The notes under the pieces: model-generated | What the model was told of the DNA's origin: nothing | Seen by the model: only the letters and a program-made list of their open reading frames with translations | The model's database searches: none | Program-made: the position numbers and the translations under genes | Origin: Rhodopirellula islandica | Lineage (GTDB): Bacteria > Planctomycetota > Planctomycetia > Pirellulales > Pirellulaceae | Length of the DNA: 64,000 nt | Assembly: GCF_001027925.1 (NCBI RefSeq) | Contig: NZ_LECT01000015.1 | Span: 1-64,000, forward strand | Direction of reading: 5' to 3' | In this document: positions 18,601 through 28,169 of the stretch, in pieces | How positions within the stretch are numbered: the stretch's first letter is position 1 | Layout of the letters: every line of letters starts with the position of its first letter

Positions 18601-19920
18601 ATGAATCTTCACCGAACATGCGATGGCATCGTACGCCGCGATTTTCTTCGTGCGGGCACATTGGGATTGGGTGCGGTTGCATTGCCTGGGATCTCACTGC
18701 CTACCATGCTGCGTGCGGAAGAAGCCGGGCGAGTCCTGCCGGGCGGTGCCAAGCGAGCCATTTTCGTCGAACTCAACGGTGGACCGTCACACCTCGACAC
18801 GTTTGACCCGAAACCCGGTGCAAGCGATGAGGTTCGTGGTCCGTTCAAACCCATTCAAACGAATGTTCCTGGCATCCAGATCAGTGAACACTTGCCAAAG
18901 CTGGCACAGGTCGCCGACAAATTCGCGATTCTTCGAGGCGTCAGCCACACGCTCGCCGCGCACCAACTGGGACGCGAATACATCAACAGCGGGACGCGTC
19001 CCATTCCTTCCCTGGAATACCCCAGCTACGGCGCCGTGATGACACGGCAGCGCCCTGGCGATCATGACATTCCCAACCATGTCGCGATTCCCAGAGCATC
19101 CCACGGCGCAGGTTTCTTGGGCATCCAACACGCCGCTCTGGAAACCAAGGCGACTCCGACTCCCAACCAACCCTTCTCCGTTCGAGGAATCTCGCTTCCC
19201 GGCAATGTTTCCATCGATGAAGTCACGCGCCGCCAAAGCCTGCTGAAGAAACTGGATCGCCGCTTCGCCTCGATCGAAAAGAATGAATCCTTGTTGCAAG
19301 GTTTGGACCGCTTTGGCGAACAAGCCTATGCAATGATCACCTCTTCGCGGGCACGGGAAGCCTTCGACATCTCACGCGAACCCGAGAGCATGCGGAAGCA
19401 ATTCGGCGAAGATGCATTCAGCCAAAGCTGTTTGCTCGCCCTGCGTCTGGTCGAATCAGACGTGCGTTTTGTTTCGCTGCAACTCGGTGGCTGGGACACT
19501 CACCAAGACAACTTCACGAAGCTGAAAGAACAACAACTTCCCAAACTGGACTCTGGCCTCAGCGGACTGCTGATTGGACTGGAACAACGTGGTCTGCTGG
19601 AATCCACTGCCGTGTTTGTCACAGGCGAATTTGGACGCACACCCAAGATCAATGATCGCAGTGCCGAAGGAGGTCGCGATCACTACCCACGTTGCATGTT
19701 CATGCTGATGGCGGGAGGCAATGTCCGCGGCGGACAAGTGATTGGAGAAAGCGACGACACTGCCGCCGGACCTCGGCATGAAGCCATCACGCCAGACGAC
19801 GTCGCTGCCAGTTTCTATCAGAACCTGGGTATCGACCCATCGATGGAATTCGACAGCGAAACCGGTCGCCCCATCACGTTAGTTCGCGATGGTCGTCCGA
19901 TCGACGCTTTGTTCAGCTAG
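18601..19920 (+). CDS. DUF1501 family protein with Tat signal
   Basis: Partner of the preceding gene (78-bp gap). The N-terminus has a twin-arginine signal (IVRRDFLRAGTLGLGAVALPG). The core matches DUF1501, a sulfatase/alkaline-phosphatase-like fold: ELNGGPSHLDTFDPKPGA, LGGWDTHQDNF, VTGEFGRTPKIND. Substrate unknown. Length 439 aa, starting at the ATG at 18601. The pair is probably exported together, one via Sec and the other via Tat as a folded protein. Confidence 0.9.
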   Translation: MNLHRTCDGIVRRDFLRAGTLGLGAVALPGISLPTMLRAEEAGRVLPGGAKRAIFVELNGGPSHLDTFDPKPGASDEVRGPFKPIQTNVPGIQISEHLPKLAQVADKFAILRGVSHTLAAHQLGREYINSGTRPIPSLEYPSYGAVMTRQRPGDHDIPNHVAIPRASHGAGFLGIQHAALETKATPTPNQPFSVRGISLPGNVSIDEVTRRQSLLKKLDRRFASIEKNESLLQGLDRFGEQAYAMITSSRAREAFDISREPESMRKQFGEDAFSQSCLLALRLVESDVRFVSLQLGGWDTHQDNFTKLKEQQLPKLDSGLSGLLIGLEQRGLLESTAVFVTGEFGRTPKINDRSAEGGRDHYPRCMFMLMAGGNVRGGQVIGESDDTAAGPRHEAITPDDVAASFYQNLGIDPSMEFDSETGRPITLVRDGRPIDALFS

Positions 19921-20043
19921 TGGTCTGTCAAAGTTAAAAGTTAGGGTTGTTCGTAGTGGACGAGGCCACGAGTCCTTGGATTTGACGCCAGTTCAGGACT
20001 CGTGGCCTCGTCCACTACCCTAAAAACAAGTCGTGACAGACCA
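19921..20043. repeat. Nested inverted-repeat element (hairpin family copy 2)
   Basis: An outer 10-bp perfect inverted repeat, tggtctgtca (19921-19930) with tgacagacca (20034-20043), encloses an inner pair: gtagtggacgaggccacgag (19953 on) and its complement ending tggcctcgtccactac (20018). The inner arms closely match those at 9930-9984. It begins immediately after the stop of the DUF1501 gene. Structure is that of a non-coding MITE-like element; it could also end transcription. Confidence 0.7.
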
Positions 20044-20152
20044 CCAGCCTCTTTCCCACGCATTGGTTGGCCTTGCCTGACCAAACACCGGCCTTCAACG
20101 TTCATCGCCGCCAAAGCCGATGGCTGAACGAGGTGCTTACGACGATCGTTCG

Positions 20153-20872
20153 TTACTGAACGAACGGATTGACCTGAACGGAGTTCGGGTTTGATTTCCG
20201 TTGAGCGTGTGGGTTGTGTGAGGCATCATCCATTCGCTCCCCATGGTAGGGCAGCGGTGACACACCTTCGTCACGATCAAGTGATTCATCACTCGACGCA
20301 CTGACCTCGCTGACCGCTTCCTCACTTTCGAAGAACGCGTTGTCGAACTGCGCGGGCATGGTCGCCCACATGTTTGCGTCGTCGCTGGTCGCCTCTGCGT
20401 TCTGCAGCATTCCAGAATCCATCGCCTCAGCCGCTTTCGCGAATTCTTTCATGTCCATGAAGGCAAACGAAGCCACCCCCATCACGACCGCTGTGACCAT
20501 CATTCCCAACCCACCAATGAAGACAAATGCGATGTAAGCAACCCCCGCGGAGATGGGCCCACTTCGAGTCATGACGGCAACCGTCATCACCGCAGCAGCG
20601 ATCGCCAGGACTAAGGGCACAATGGGAGGCACCACATCGGCAAAGAAGGCAAATACAACCGTGACCAATCCGCTCGACAGCCCCGCCGCAAATGACACGC
20701 AAAAGGACCACCCAAATCCATGCTGACCGCAGCCAGCCAAAGACAAACTCCACTTCATCGCAAAGCCATAGACCGCAATGGTCGCCAGGCAAAACACAAC
20801 CATGATCGTCAACAGCGGAATGACTGGCAGGGAGCTTAGATCCATGGAGGGATCGAAGGAGTTCATGCCCAT
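20153..20872 (-). CDS. Hypothetical membrane protein
   Basis: A 239-aa protein of unknown function. Five hydrophobic segments fill residues 15-140 (VIPLLTIMVVFCLATIAVYG, then VVPPIVPLVLAIAAAVMTVA and IAFVFIGGLGMMVTAVVMG). The C-terminal 90 residues are soluble, acidic and disordered-looking (FESEEAVSEVSASSDESLDRD), ending NPFVQ. The start is the ATG at 20872. It is separated from the next minus-strand gene by about 220 bp, so it may be transcribed alone. Confidence 0.65.
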   Translation of the reverse strand: MGMNSFDPSMDLSSLPVIPLLTIMVVFCLATIAVYGFAMKWSLSLAGCGQHGFGWSFCVSFAAGLSSGLVTVVFAFFADVVPPIVPLVLAIAAAVMTVAVMTRSGPISAGVAYIAFVFIGGLGMMVTAVVMGVASFAFMDMKEFAKAAEAMDSGMLQNAEATSDDANMWATMPAQFDNAFFESEEAVSEVSASSDESLDRDEGVSPLPYHGERMDDASHNPHAQRKSNPNSVQVNPFVQ

Positions 20873-21096
20873 AGAGAACGACCAAGTGAGGTGGGAAGAC
20901 CGAGAGCCAAGTGACTCTCAACCCTAGGTCATCCCTCGCTACTCGACCGGTCCAGCCCGTCGCCGAGGCATCAAATTCCACACTGGTTGCGAACCGCTGA
21001 ATTCAACAACCGATTCAACCGGCACAATCGCCACGTTTTTGCAAACACGAATTGCGTAGCTCACGGTGCGAAGTCCAGAGAGCGTCCCTCGGGACT

Positions 21097-22593
21097 TCAG
21101 CGTCGTGGCAACCAACCCGCGACGGATGCTTTGGATCGCAGATCCATCTCGACATCACAACGGACATCGCGATCGCCTTGTTTCAGACGCACGAACACAA
21201 CCACCTTCTCGCCCTCTGGACGCTTGTCCTTCCAACGAATCGGAATTCGCAATGAGTCTCGAGGCAGATCCACTGCCGACATTTGCTGCAATCGAACCAA
21301 CTGATCGGGCCCAAAGTCCCAGCGTCCCAGTTTGGCTTCGTCACCCGACTTGGATGCATCCAGAACCACGACACTCAAGTTCGTTTGCTCCAGCAACGCT
21401 GGCATGGCTTTGGGTTGCGGTTTGTCCGACGATGCAAGTTTCGTCAACGGATCCAGCGAGTCGCCAATCAACGCAATCGCATGTCCATATTGATCCATTG
21501 AATCGACGACGACATCAATGCCTTCGGTTGGCGGATAATCGGGATTCGATGGTGACTGCGCCGCTTGCGTGATGCCGCTGACAAAACGCGGCAACGAGTT
21601 CTTGTCGTTGACCGAAAGCTTGGCAGTGAAGAGCTCAATCTTTTCGGGGGCACCGTTGACCTTGCCCAAGCCACCAAGCATTCCCAAGCCATCCGGCAAC
21701 TGAATCTGACCTGGCGGATTGTCTGGCAGCCCAGAAGGCGAGTTCGGTGGCACGGGGTCTCCCGGGACAACCGGATCAAATTTCAGATCATCCGGTCCCG
21801 GAGGAACGGGCTGCGCCGGAGCAGGCAGCAACGATCCAGGATCGCTATCGGGAATGAATGGTTCCCCTGGATCGATCATGGAATCCAGGTCCATCCCATT
21901 GCCGAAATCAAAGGGCGTTTCAGCAGGGGTCTTGGTTCCTGGCGGAATGTCTTCCGAATCTGCATTCGAATCCAGGTCGGCTGGTGATGTGTCGCTTGGG
22001 TCGACCAAAGGTTGATCCCGCGGAGTGAACTTGTCGGGAACGCCGGGATCGACGAACTCGGGATCCTCCAAAACGTTTCCCATGTCGATGTCATCCAAAT
22101 CGGCAGATAGATCCTCTAAGGAGTCGGGGTTTGGATCCACGACTGGATCCGGCGGCCGCTTGGAGTCCAGGAGGCCAGGTTTCGACAGTCCTGGGATCAA
22201 ATTTGGAGTTCGACGAGCGGCGGGGGAAGGGTTCACTGCCGCCGCCGTAGCAGCCTTCGCTCGCCGCAACTTTTCGATGAGCACGCGATTTTCGTAGTCG
22301 GCTTCATAGAGCTGATCTTCCAACAGCCGAATTTCTCTCGCCATTTTTTGGCTGTAGACCTCCTGCTTGGCTCGTCCCCGGCATCCGGTCAGCGAGAACA
22401 CCACGCAACCAACCATTGCGATCAGGAACGCTTGCGCGGTCAACGCAGCACAGTCTTGTTTTTCAGTTCGCTCGACTTCAGCTTGTTCCAGGCCGCAATT
22501 CCCGCTGCATTGAGCGGAATGGCGCACACTCCAGCGTCCCGAACCACAGCGGCTGGGCGAAGCGTTCACAGAGACGGCTGACCGTTGAAACAA
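21097..22593 (-). CDS. Hypothetical exported or membrane-anchored Pro/Asp-rich protein
   Basis: The 498-residue frame has one hydrophobic stretch (LIAMVGCVVFSLTGCRG) ending in a lipobox-like LTGC, then a coiled-coil segment (REIRLLEDQLYEADYENRVL), a long Pro/Asp-rich linker (residues 110-290), and a C-terminal folded region (KIELFTAKLSVNDKNSLPRF...). The start is uncertain: TTG at 22593 has agga 7-8 bp before it but puts the hydrophobic stretch 52 residues in; a start near 22443 (TTG) would make a normal lipoprotein signal. Function unknown. Confidence 0.6.
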   Translation of the reverse strand: MFQRSAVSVNASPSRCGSGRWSVRHSAQCSGNCGLEQAEVERTEKQDCAALTAQAFLIAMVGCVVFSLTGCRGRAKQEVYSQKMAREIRLLEDQLYEADYENRVLIEKLRRAKAATAAAVNPSPAARRTPNLIPGLSKPGLLDSKRPPDPVVDPNPDSLEDLSADLDDIDMGNVLEDPEFVDPGVPDKFTPRDQPLVDPSDTSPADLDSNADSEDIPPGTKTPAETPFDFGNGMDLDSMIDPGEPFIPDSDPGSLLPAPAQPVPPGPDDLKFDPVVPGDPVPPNSPSGLPDNPPGQIQLPDGLGMLGGLGKVNGAPEKIELFTAKLSVNDKNSLPRFVSGITQAAQSPSNPDYPPTEGIDVVVDSMDQYGHAIALIGDSLDPLTKLASSDKPQPKAMPALLEQTNLSVVVLDASKSGDEAKLGRWDFGPDQLVRLQQMSAVDLPRDSLRIPIRWKDKRPEGEKVVVFVRLKQGDRDVRCDVEMDLRSKASVAGWLPRR

Positions 22594-22773
22594 CGGGAAA
22601 TTCCTGAAACCGGAGAAGGATGATTTTTTGACTCAAGTTTCAGTTATCAAATGCCGACCCCGGGTGTCAACGGAAACTCCGACTGACGGCACCGAAAGAG
22701 TTCGTCGATTGACCTCGGATCGCGAACCGGGACTGCCCAAAAGGAACGAAAGAGGAACTTTCGTCCCTGCCAA

Positions 22774-22816
22774 ACAAAAAAATCGCCGCGATTCGAATCA
22801 CTTGAATCGCGGCGAT
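22774..22816 (-). terminator. Rho-independent terminator after the Hint gene
   Basis: On the minus strand a perfect 13-bp stem (arms 22804-22816 and 22782-22794, atcgccgcgattc) with a 9-nt loop is followed by TTTTTTGTTTG. This is the strongest intrinsic terminator in the window and closes the hemerythrin/CHAT/Hint transcript. Confidence 0.85.
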
Positions 22817-22869
22817 CAATTTTCAGTCATCGACCGGAGACCTCCGGTCAACAGGGCATCCAGGCTGGC

Positions 22870-24819
22870 TTACAAGGCCACACCCGGCATGGCGATCCCA
22901 TCGGGACGTTCCACTTCCGCGTCGTGCGACAGAATGCGTGATTTGCCGACAAAGTAGCTGTGGTTCTTGTCCACCACCAAGTTGTAGGTTTCATCCGCCG
23001 AAGCAGAAGAAAGGGACTCAATCACCGCCACCCCATCGGCGCCATGCAGTGCATCGCCAGGAACAAGCTGTTCGGTCGTCGTCCAACCGCGTCCGATCAC
23101 CCAAAACGGGTGCCCTTTCGAAGCCACAATCTCTTCGCTGCGGAGCTGGATTTTGGTCAGTGGCTCGGGTTCACGGACGGTTCGTCGCAAAACACTCTGA
23201 TAGCTCAGCTCGCCGGTGTGCTCATCGCAGCTCAACACTTGGTCCCCCAATCGCAAGCTCTCAACGGGACGCATGCCGCGGTCCGTCCACACCGGCGTTC
23301 CAGCGACCAAGCAATCCCGAGAAGGACGCACGTAAACGCCAATCTTGGCATCGGGAATCGCGGCGGCTCGCTTCTGCGCCCAAGTCATCGGTTCCTGTGG
23401 TTCCGATGGAGCACTCTTGGGGCTTTCTGAGAAAAAGGAAAGCGTTCGAACTCGAGTCGGTGACGCTCCGATCGGAGCTGTATTGCCCACGGCGCGGTAC
23501 GCGACATTCCGGACCAACCGACGCTCAACGGGCGGAATTCCCGTGTCACCATATCCACGATATTCATGCCACCAATCTCGCATGCTTTCAGCGGACTGTT
23601 CGCCGCTGAAGCTCGAATCGAGTTGTTGGATCACGGCGGCGGTACGACTTTGCAAAAAACGACTGCGTTCGTTGAATTGCTCTGCTTCGGACCGGACAAC
23701 ACTGGCATCGCGAGCACTTTCGGCCTGAAGACTCTCCACCGCGTCGCGGCTAGCAATGACTCCGCCAGAGGACACGCCTCCCTGCACAGCAAAGACCTGG
23801 GTCACGGAATCCAAAACCTTCACGCCTTCCGCATCCTCTCGACGATATTGCCGGACGACTTGGTAGGATCGATCCCCCTCGTTGAAGACCAAACTGTGCG
23901 TTGATTCGACGGTTCCCTGACACCAATCCAACAGCGTTGGCACAAACAGCGCCGGATCGATCGTTTTCAATTGCTGCGTTGCCAGATCACGCAACCCTCG
24001 CCGTTGATCAAAGACCGCCAATCGGGCCAACGCCACTGCAGCGTTTGCCTCCTCGCGTTCGCCCAGCCAATGGACAGCAGCGATTGCAAACTCATCGGAT
24101 CCAACCGAGGCCTGTTGCAACACCGCATCAATGGCAGCGGGCGTGTCGATGCGTTCGAGCTGTTTGCGTGCTTTCTGCTTTCTGCCAGCATCTTTCGATT
24201 GAAAGGCTTCTACGATGGCTCGAATCTTTGGCGAGTGAATTCGCAAGTTCTGCTGGGTTGCACGCAGTTCTTTCTGTTGCTCAATCGCTTCTTCTGCGGC
24301 AACCCAAACGTCGCCCACCTGAACGTTTCCCAGATACCGATGCGCCGCGGCATGATTTCGGTCCAGTTCAATCACACGAACCGCGTGAGCTCGAGACCGC
24401 CCCGGCATGTGCGCTGTTCGACACCACCGTGACAATCGCCAGTGATCCTCCGCCGTGTCCTCCAGCGAATCTCGTCGACGTTCGTACTCGGCAATTCGAT
24501 TCGAACGCACGTCGTCCTGAACCGATTCTTCAATCGAAACCCATTGGCCGTCGCTGTCTTTCAATCGCCCTTTCAAGGCGTTGGCCAATGACTGTGCCTC
24601 GGAATCCGCCAGTGGATTCTGAAGCAACTGTTCGCGAAGTTGGACGTTCCCAACTGACGAAGCCTGCACCAGTTGCTCCGACCAAGTCGCGTCTGCTGCA
24701 ACCGCCTGGGATTCAATTCCGGTCGCCGCCACACAAGTCGCACCGACGAGGAAAATCCCCATCGAGTAGCGAACACCAAACCTGGGTTTCAATCGCGTCG
24801 CCTTCATATTCATCTCCAT
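22870..24819 (-). CDS. Secreted HEAT-like protein with C-terminal Hint (intein-like) domain
   Basis: The 649-aa protein has a signal peptide (RYSMGIFLVGATCVAATG... AVAAD), helical repeats (residues 80-330: DTPAAIDAVLQQASVGSDEF, NAAVALARLAVFDQ), a linker, and a Hint domain from Cys503 (CLVAGTPVWTDRGMRPVESL). Hint landmarks follow: SKGHPFWVIGRGW (the block B His), EQLVPGD, and the final NHSYFVGKSRILSHD. Hint domains self-cleave at the N-terminal Cys; the usual terminal His-Asn is His-Asp here, so splicing is unlikely, but cleavage before Cys503 is possible. The CHAT-like gene ends 5 bp upstream, so they are one operon, closed by the terminator at 22774-22816. Function not known. Confidence 0.8.
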   Translation of the reverse strand: MEMNMKATRLKPRFGVRYSMGIFLVGATCVAATGIESQAVAADATWSEQLVQASSVGNVQLREQLLQNPLADSEAQSLANALKGRLKDSDGQWVSIEESVQDDVRSNRIAEYERRRDSLEDTAEDHWRLSRWCRTAHMPGRSRAHAVRVIELDRNHAAAHRYLGNVQVGDVWVAAEEAIEQQKELRATQQNLRIHSPKIRAIVEAFQSKDAGRKQKARKQLERIDTPAAIDAVLQQASVGSDEFAIAAVHWLGEREEANAAVALARLAVFDQRRGLRDLATQQLKTIDPALFVPTLLDWCQGTVESTHSLVFNEGDRSYQVVRQYRREDAEGVKVLDSVTQVFAVQGGVSSGGVIASRDAVESLQAESARDASVVRSEAEQFNERSRFLQSRTAAVIQQLDSSFSGEQSAESMRDWWHEYRGYGDTGIPPVERRLVRNVAYRAVGNTAPIGASPTRVRTLSFFSESPKSAPSEPQEPMTWAQKRAAAIPDAKIGVYVRPSRDCLVAGTPVWTDRGMRPVESLRLGDQVLSCDEHTGELSYQSVLRRTVREPEPLTKIQLRSEEIVASKGHPFWVIGRGWTTTEQLVPGDALHGADGVAVIESLSSASADETYNLVVDKNHSYFVGKSRILSHDAEVERPDGIAMPGVAL

Positions 24820-24824
24820 TGACG

Positions 24825-27800
24825 TCAGAGGCCAGAAAAGGGGAGGTGGATGTAGGGAAGCTGCACACGTGGATGATTGCCAGCCATTCCCCCCGCAGCA
24901 TTCGTTAAGGGTACAAGATTCACCCCCTCGGGGAAAGTAAATTCCGACACCCGCAGGATTTCCAGCGAACGTTCCCAGGCCTCCCGGAAGCGAACCTGCC
25001 CCAGTTCCATCGAAAGCTCCTCGACCAACAAATCACTGGCTTCCTGCATTGCAGGCAGACGCGGCATCACAAGGTCCTCCAGACCTGCCGCGTGCAGGCG
25101 GCTCGCCTGGACAAACAAATGATTCTGAATTTCGGGTCGAAGGATCTGGGACACTTTTTCAAAGGGAGGGTATTTCGAGCTGAGATCAACCCAACCATGG
25201 AGGCCAACTTGCCCAACCTGCCCAAGGCGTTGGTCCCAGGCGTGGACTCCGCGAGACGTCGCTCTTTCGCCCTGCGATGCAAGCGGGACGGATGCTTCCG
25301 GTGGCACCAATGAATTTTGGCTGATGCTGCCCCACCAAACAGAGTCACCCCAGGTTGCAATCGGACCAGCCGAAACCGTCTCCGAAGGTGGGTCGTTGAG
25401 TGACGGGGAAACTCCGGATTGAGAGGCATCCCACCGCGCCACCGGGTCCGAATCCTCTGGAACAAAGTCCTGGCTGGGAGAGGTCGCGACACTCATCGCG
25501 GTGCCGAGCGTGTGTGCGTAGGCAACCGTTCCCCGGTCTCTCCAACGCTGAGTTTGGTCGTTGGCATCGTGCCGAATCACCAATTCTTCGAACGGCAGTT
25601 GCCATAAAAAACCACTCGGTACAACGATCACGTGCTGGATCCCCGGGTGATCGATGCCGCACAACGGAGGGAACAAACGCTGGGTCAACTCCAACTCCAT
25701 CTGCTGAGTTCGCAGACGTTGTGCCTTGTTCTCGATCTCGTCCACCGTGGTCGGCAAACTCAAGATCGTTGCCAGCCAACGTTCGCACTGCTGCCGAAGT
25801 TCGGTTGCTGAACGCACCTGCCAATGGCTGGCTTGGTTTCGATGCACCAAGGTTCCAACCACATTGTCATCATCCACTTGAAACGAAACGATCGCCATGT
25901 TGGCTGGCAAGACGCTCCAATCCGGTCGCTCGTTTCGTTCCGGGATTGGCGGCGGCTCAACACGAGGCAGCAAGGCTTGGTTGGAAGCCAGCGACGACAA
26001 CTGCCCCTGCAACCGCTCATGCAAAATCGCCGCGTCCAAACCGAGCACCCTGGGGTTGAGCTGCATGGCCGGGGCAAGAGCTTGCAATTCCTTGTTCAGA
26101 TCCGCTTGATTTGGAAAGAAGTCCTCCAGCGAAAGCTCTTTGTTTCTCAAGACCTGACGCAGTGCACAACGCAGATCCGTTGTTCCGGGCAGTTCGCCCA
26201 GCGTGTTTCTCGCACTGGCGGATTGCTGTTCATCCATTCGAACGGCAACGCGTTCCGCTTCGCCGGCCGCCACTGCAAGTCGAACGCCCAACCCGGTCCA
26301 CGATTGCCGGTCCAGCTCAAAACAAAACTGATCAAATGCGGTGAGGTCCTGCCCCGCCAGCGATTCGCGCCAATGCGATTGATAACGCTGACTTCGAGTG
26401 GCGGCTGGCACGCGGTTCTGATTGGGCAGTTGAAGTTCCCAAAACCGAAACGCCAAGGGATGGGTGATCGAACGAACCTCAGCCGATGGATCGCTCGTTT
26501 GCATCCCGCTTGCAAACCGACGCGTCTGCTCGAGCAACTCTTCTCGGACAATTCGACGGCGTTGGAGTTCCTTCAGCGTCTGAAGATTCTTCGCGTCGTC
26601 TCCTTCCGGATCCAACCGGGCCAAACCGACCGTTCGTTGAACATCGACTTGAAGCTGCAACCAATTCGCAACGGCCGCCGAGTGAGGCAAATCCAATCGA
26701 CGAGCCCTGCGAAACCGTTCTGACATCGACAGATGATTGCCTGCGGCCGCAGGTCGGTTTGCCAGGAGCGCCGCTCTCGCCGCAAACACTCTCAATTGAT
26801 ACGCGATCGCAGGGGTTTGACGACGCAAAATCTCCGATCGAGTGACCAAGTCCCGTTCCAAAGCAAGTGCCAGGCTCTCGATGTCTTCCCAACGATCCAG
26901 TTCGTCCAATGCGAGTTCGAAACATTCGACGGCCAACTGGAACTGCCCCAACGCGAAAGACACCTCGGATGTCGAGACGGCGGTTTCAACAAATTCAACC
27001 AAGTCTTGTCGAGAAGGCAAAACCACCGCCGGCAGCCCCTCCCTCAATCGCATCTCCTGATTCGCGATCTGTCGATGGGTCATCCATCGGTTCGACAAGG
27101 ATCTCAAACGGGTCAAGCGGGCGATCGGCGTCAGCACATGAAAGCCCCCGGAGATTTGATCGAGCGGTTCGACCAACTGGATGTCAGAGTCGTCGCCAGC
27201 GTGATAACGCACCGCCACCCGAGAAGCAGCGACCAAGGTTCCGGCAGCATGAAATCGTTGGTCAGAACCGAGAACGCCAGGCGGCACCGTCGCCGCAAGC
27301 AATTGTTGACCGACCGGATTCTGCAGCACGAACGCTCGACCTCGCAACCATCGCATTCGATAGGCAGCGAGCGAAAGCTGACGGAGAACTTCTGCGATAT
27401 CCAGTCCTCGCAATTGATCAATATTCTCTGGCAAATCCTCCGAGATGAACCAGTTGCCAGCTGGGACTCCCGCCATCAAGTAGCGTCGAAGACGCACCAA
27501 CGGCACACGCTCTGCCGATGGCCACAAATCCAGATTCGTGCGTACCAGTTCGTTCGGAGCTTCCATCAAGCGATTGAAATCATCCTCGATTTGCCTGGAC
27601 GTTCCGACGCTTCTTCGCCTCGGAATATCGCTTGGCGGAGACGTTAAGACTCGCCACTGAATCCCTGATAGAAACGTTGGGTTGGCGACGATGACCTGGA
27701 TCGCGGTGTCGTAGTGTTCCGCGGCCGCGGCCAGATCCCCAGCTTGAAGATGACATTCGCCCAGCAAGGTTCGAATGGAGATTCGACCGAGCAAATGCCG

Positions 27801-28109
27801 CATGGTGCTGGTCGACGCCGCGTCGCGTTCCAACTGGTTCAGAATCGCGATCGCCCGAGTGATTTCACCACGAAAGAAAGCCTGTTGCGCCACTCGATAG
27901 GCGAGTGGAGGGGCAACATCTTGAAACGCAAGGTCTTGGTTCGGTTGCGGAAGGTTGTTCTCAAAGCGGTCAGCGAGCCCTGCGGCTTCCAACGCCTCTC
28001 GGGCCGCATCCTCACCTGGTTGCTGGGCCGATGTCTGCGTCACTCCTAGGAAACAGACCGCGACCGCCAGTCCGTACCAACACGGGAGAAGCCAACCTCG
28101 AATCAACAT
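24825..28109 (-). CDS. Secreted TPR-like protein with degenerate CHAT domain
   Basis: This 1094-aa protein begins with a signal peptide ending TSAQQ. Helical repeats of TPR type fill the N-terminal 700 residues (RGEITRAIAILNQLERDAAS, LQAGDLAAAAEHYDTAI). A CHAT-like domain lies around residues 820-1060: HVIVVPSGFLWQLPFEELVI is the family entry strand, GLHGWVDLSSKYPP sits where the catalytic His motif is expected, and LVMPRLPAMQEASDLLVEEL matches the end. The segment that should carry the catalytic Cys reads FVQASRLHAAG with no Cys, so the domain is probably not an active peptidase. The ATG has gaggga 5 bp upstream. It lies 60 bp after the hemerythrin gene and 5 bp before the Hint gene. Confidence 0.75.
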   Translation of the reverse strand: MLIRGWLLPCWYGLAVAVCFLGVTQTSAQQPGEDAAREALEAAGLADRFENNLPQPNQDLAFQDVAPPLAYRVAQQAFFRGEITRAIAILNQLERDAASTSTMRHLLGRISIRTLLGECHLQAGDLAAAAEHYDTAIQVIVANPTFLSGIQWRVLTSPPSDIPRRRSVGTSRQIEDDFNRLMEAPNELVRTNLDLWPSAERVPLVRLRRYLMAGVPAGNWFISEDLPENIDQLRGLDIAEVLRQLSLAAYRMRWLRGRAFVLQNPVGQQLLAATVPPGVLGSDQRFHAAGTLVAASRVAVRYHAGDDSDIQLVEPLDQISGGFHVLTPIARLTRLRSLSNRWMTHRQIANQEMRLREGLPAVVLPSRQDLVEFVETAVSTSEVSFALGQFQLAVECFELALDELDRWEDIESLALALERDLVTRSEILRRQTPAIAYQLRVFAARAALLANRPAAAGNHLSMSERFRRARRLDLPHSAAVANWLQLQVDVQRTVGLARLDPEGDDAKNLQTLKELQRRRIVREELLEQTRRFASGMQTSDPSAEVRSITHPLAFRFWELQLPNQNRVPAATRSQRYQSHWRESLAGQDLTAFDQFCFELDRQSWTGLGVRLAVAAGEAERVAVRMDEQQSASARNTLGELPGTTDLRCALRQVLRNKELSLEDFFPNQADLNKELQALAPAMQLNPRVLGLDAAILHERLQGQLSSLASNQALLPRVEPPPIPERNERPDWSVLPANMAIVSFQVDDDNVVGTLVHRNQASHWQVRSATELRQQCERWLATILSLPTTVDEIENKAQRLRTQQMELELTQRLFPPLCGIDHPGIQHVIVVPSGFLWQLPFEELVIRHDANDQTQRWRDRGTVAYAHTLGTAMSVATSPSQDFVPEDSDPVARWDASQSGVSPSLNDPPSETVSAGPIATWGDSVWWGSISQNSLVPPEASVPLASQGERATSRGVHAWDQRLGQVGQVGLHGWVDLSSKYPPFEKVSQILRPEIQNHLFVQASRLHAAGLEDLVMPRLPAMQEASDLLVEELSMELGQVRFREAWERSLEILRVSEFTFPEGVNLVPLTNAAGGMAGNHPRVQLPYIHLPFSGL

Positions 28110-28169
28110 GCCTGTCCCTCATCGAAGGGTAGAAATTCGGTGCAACCTCCTTCAGTCTTCGACCGCCGG

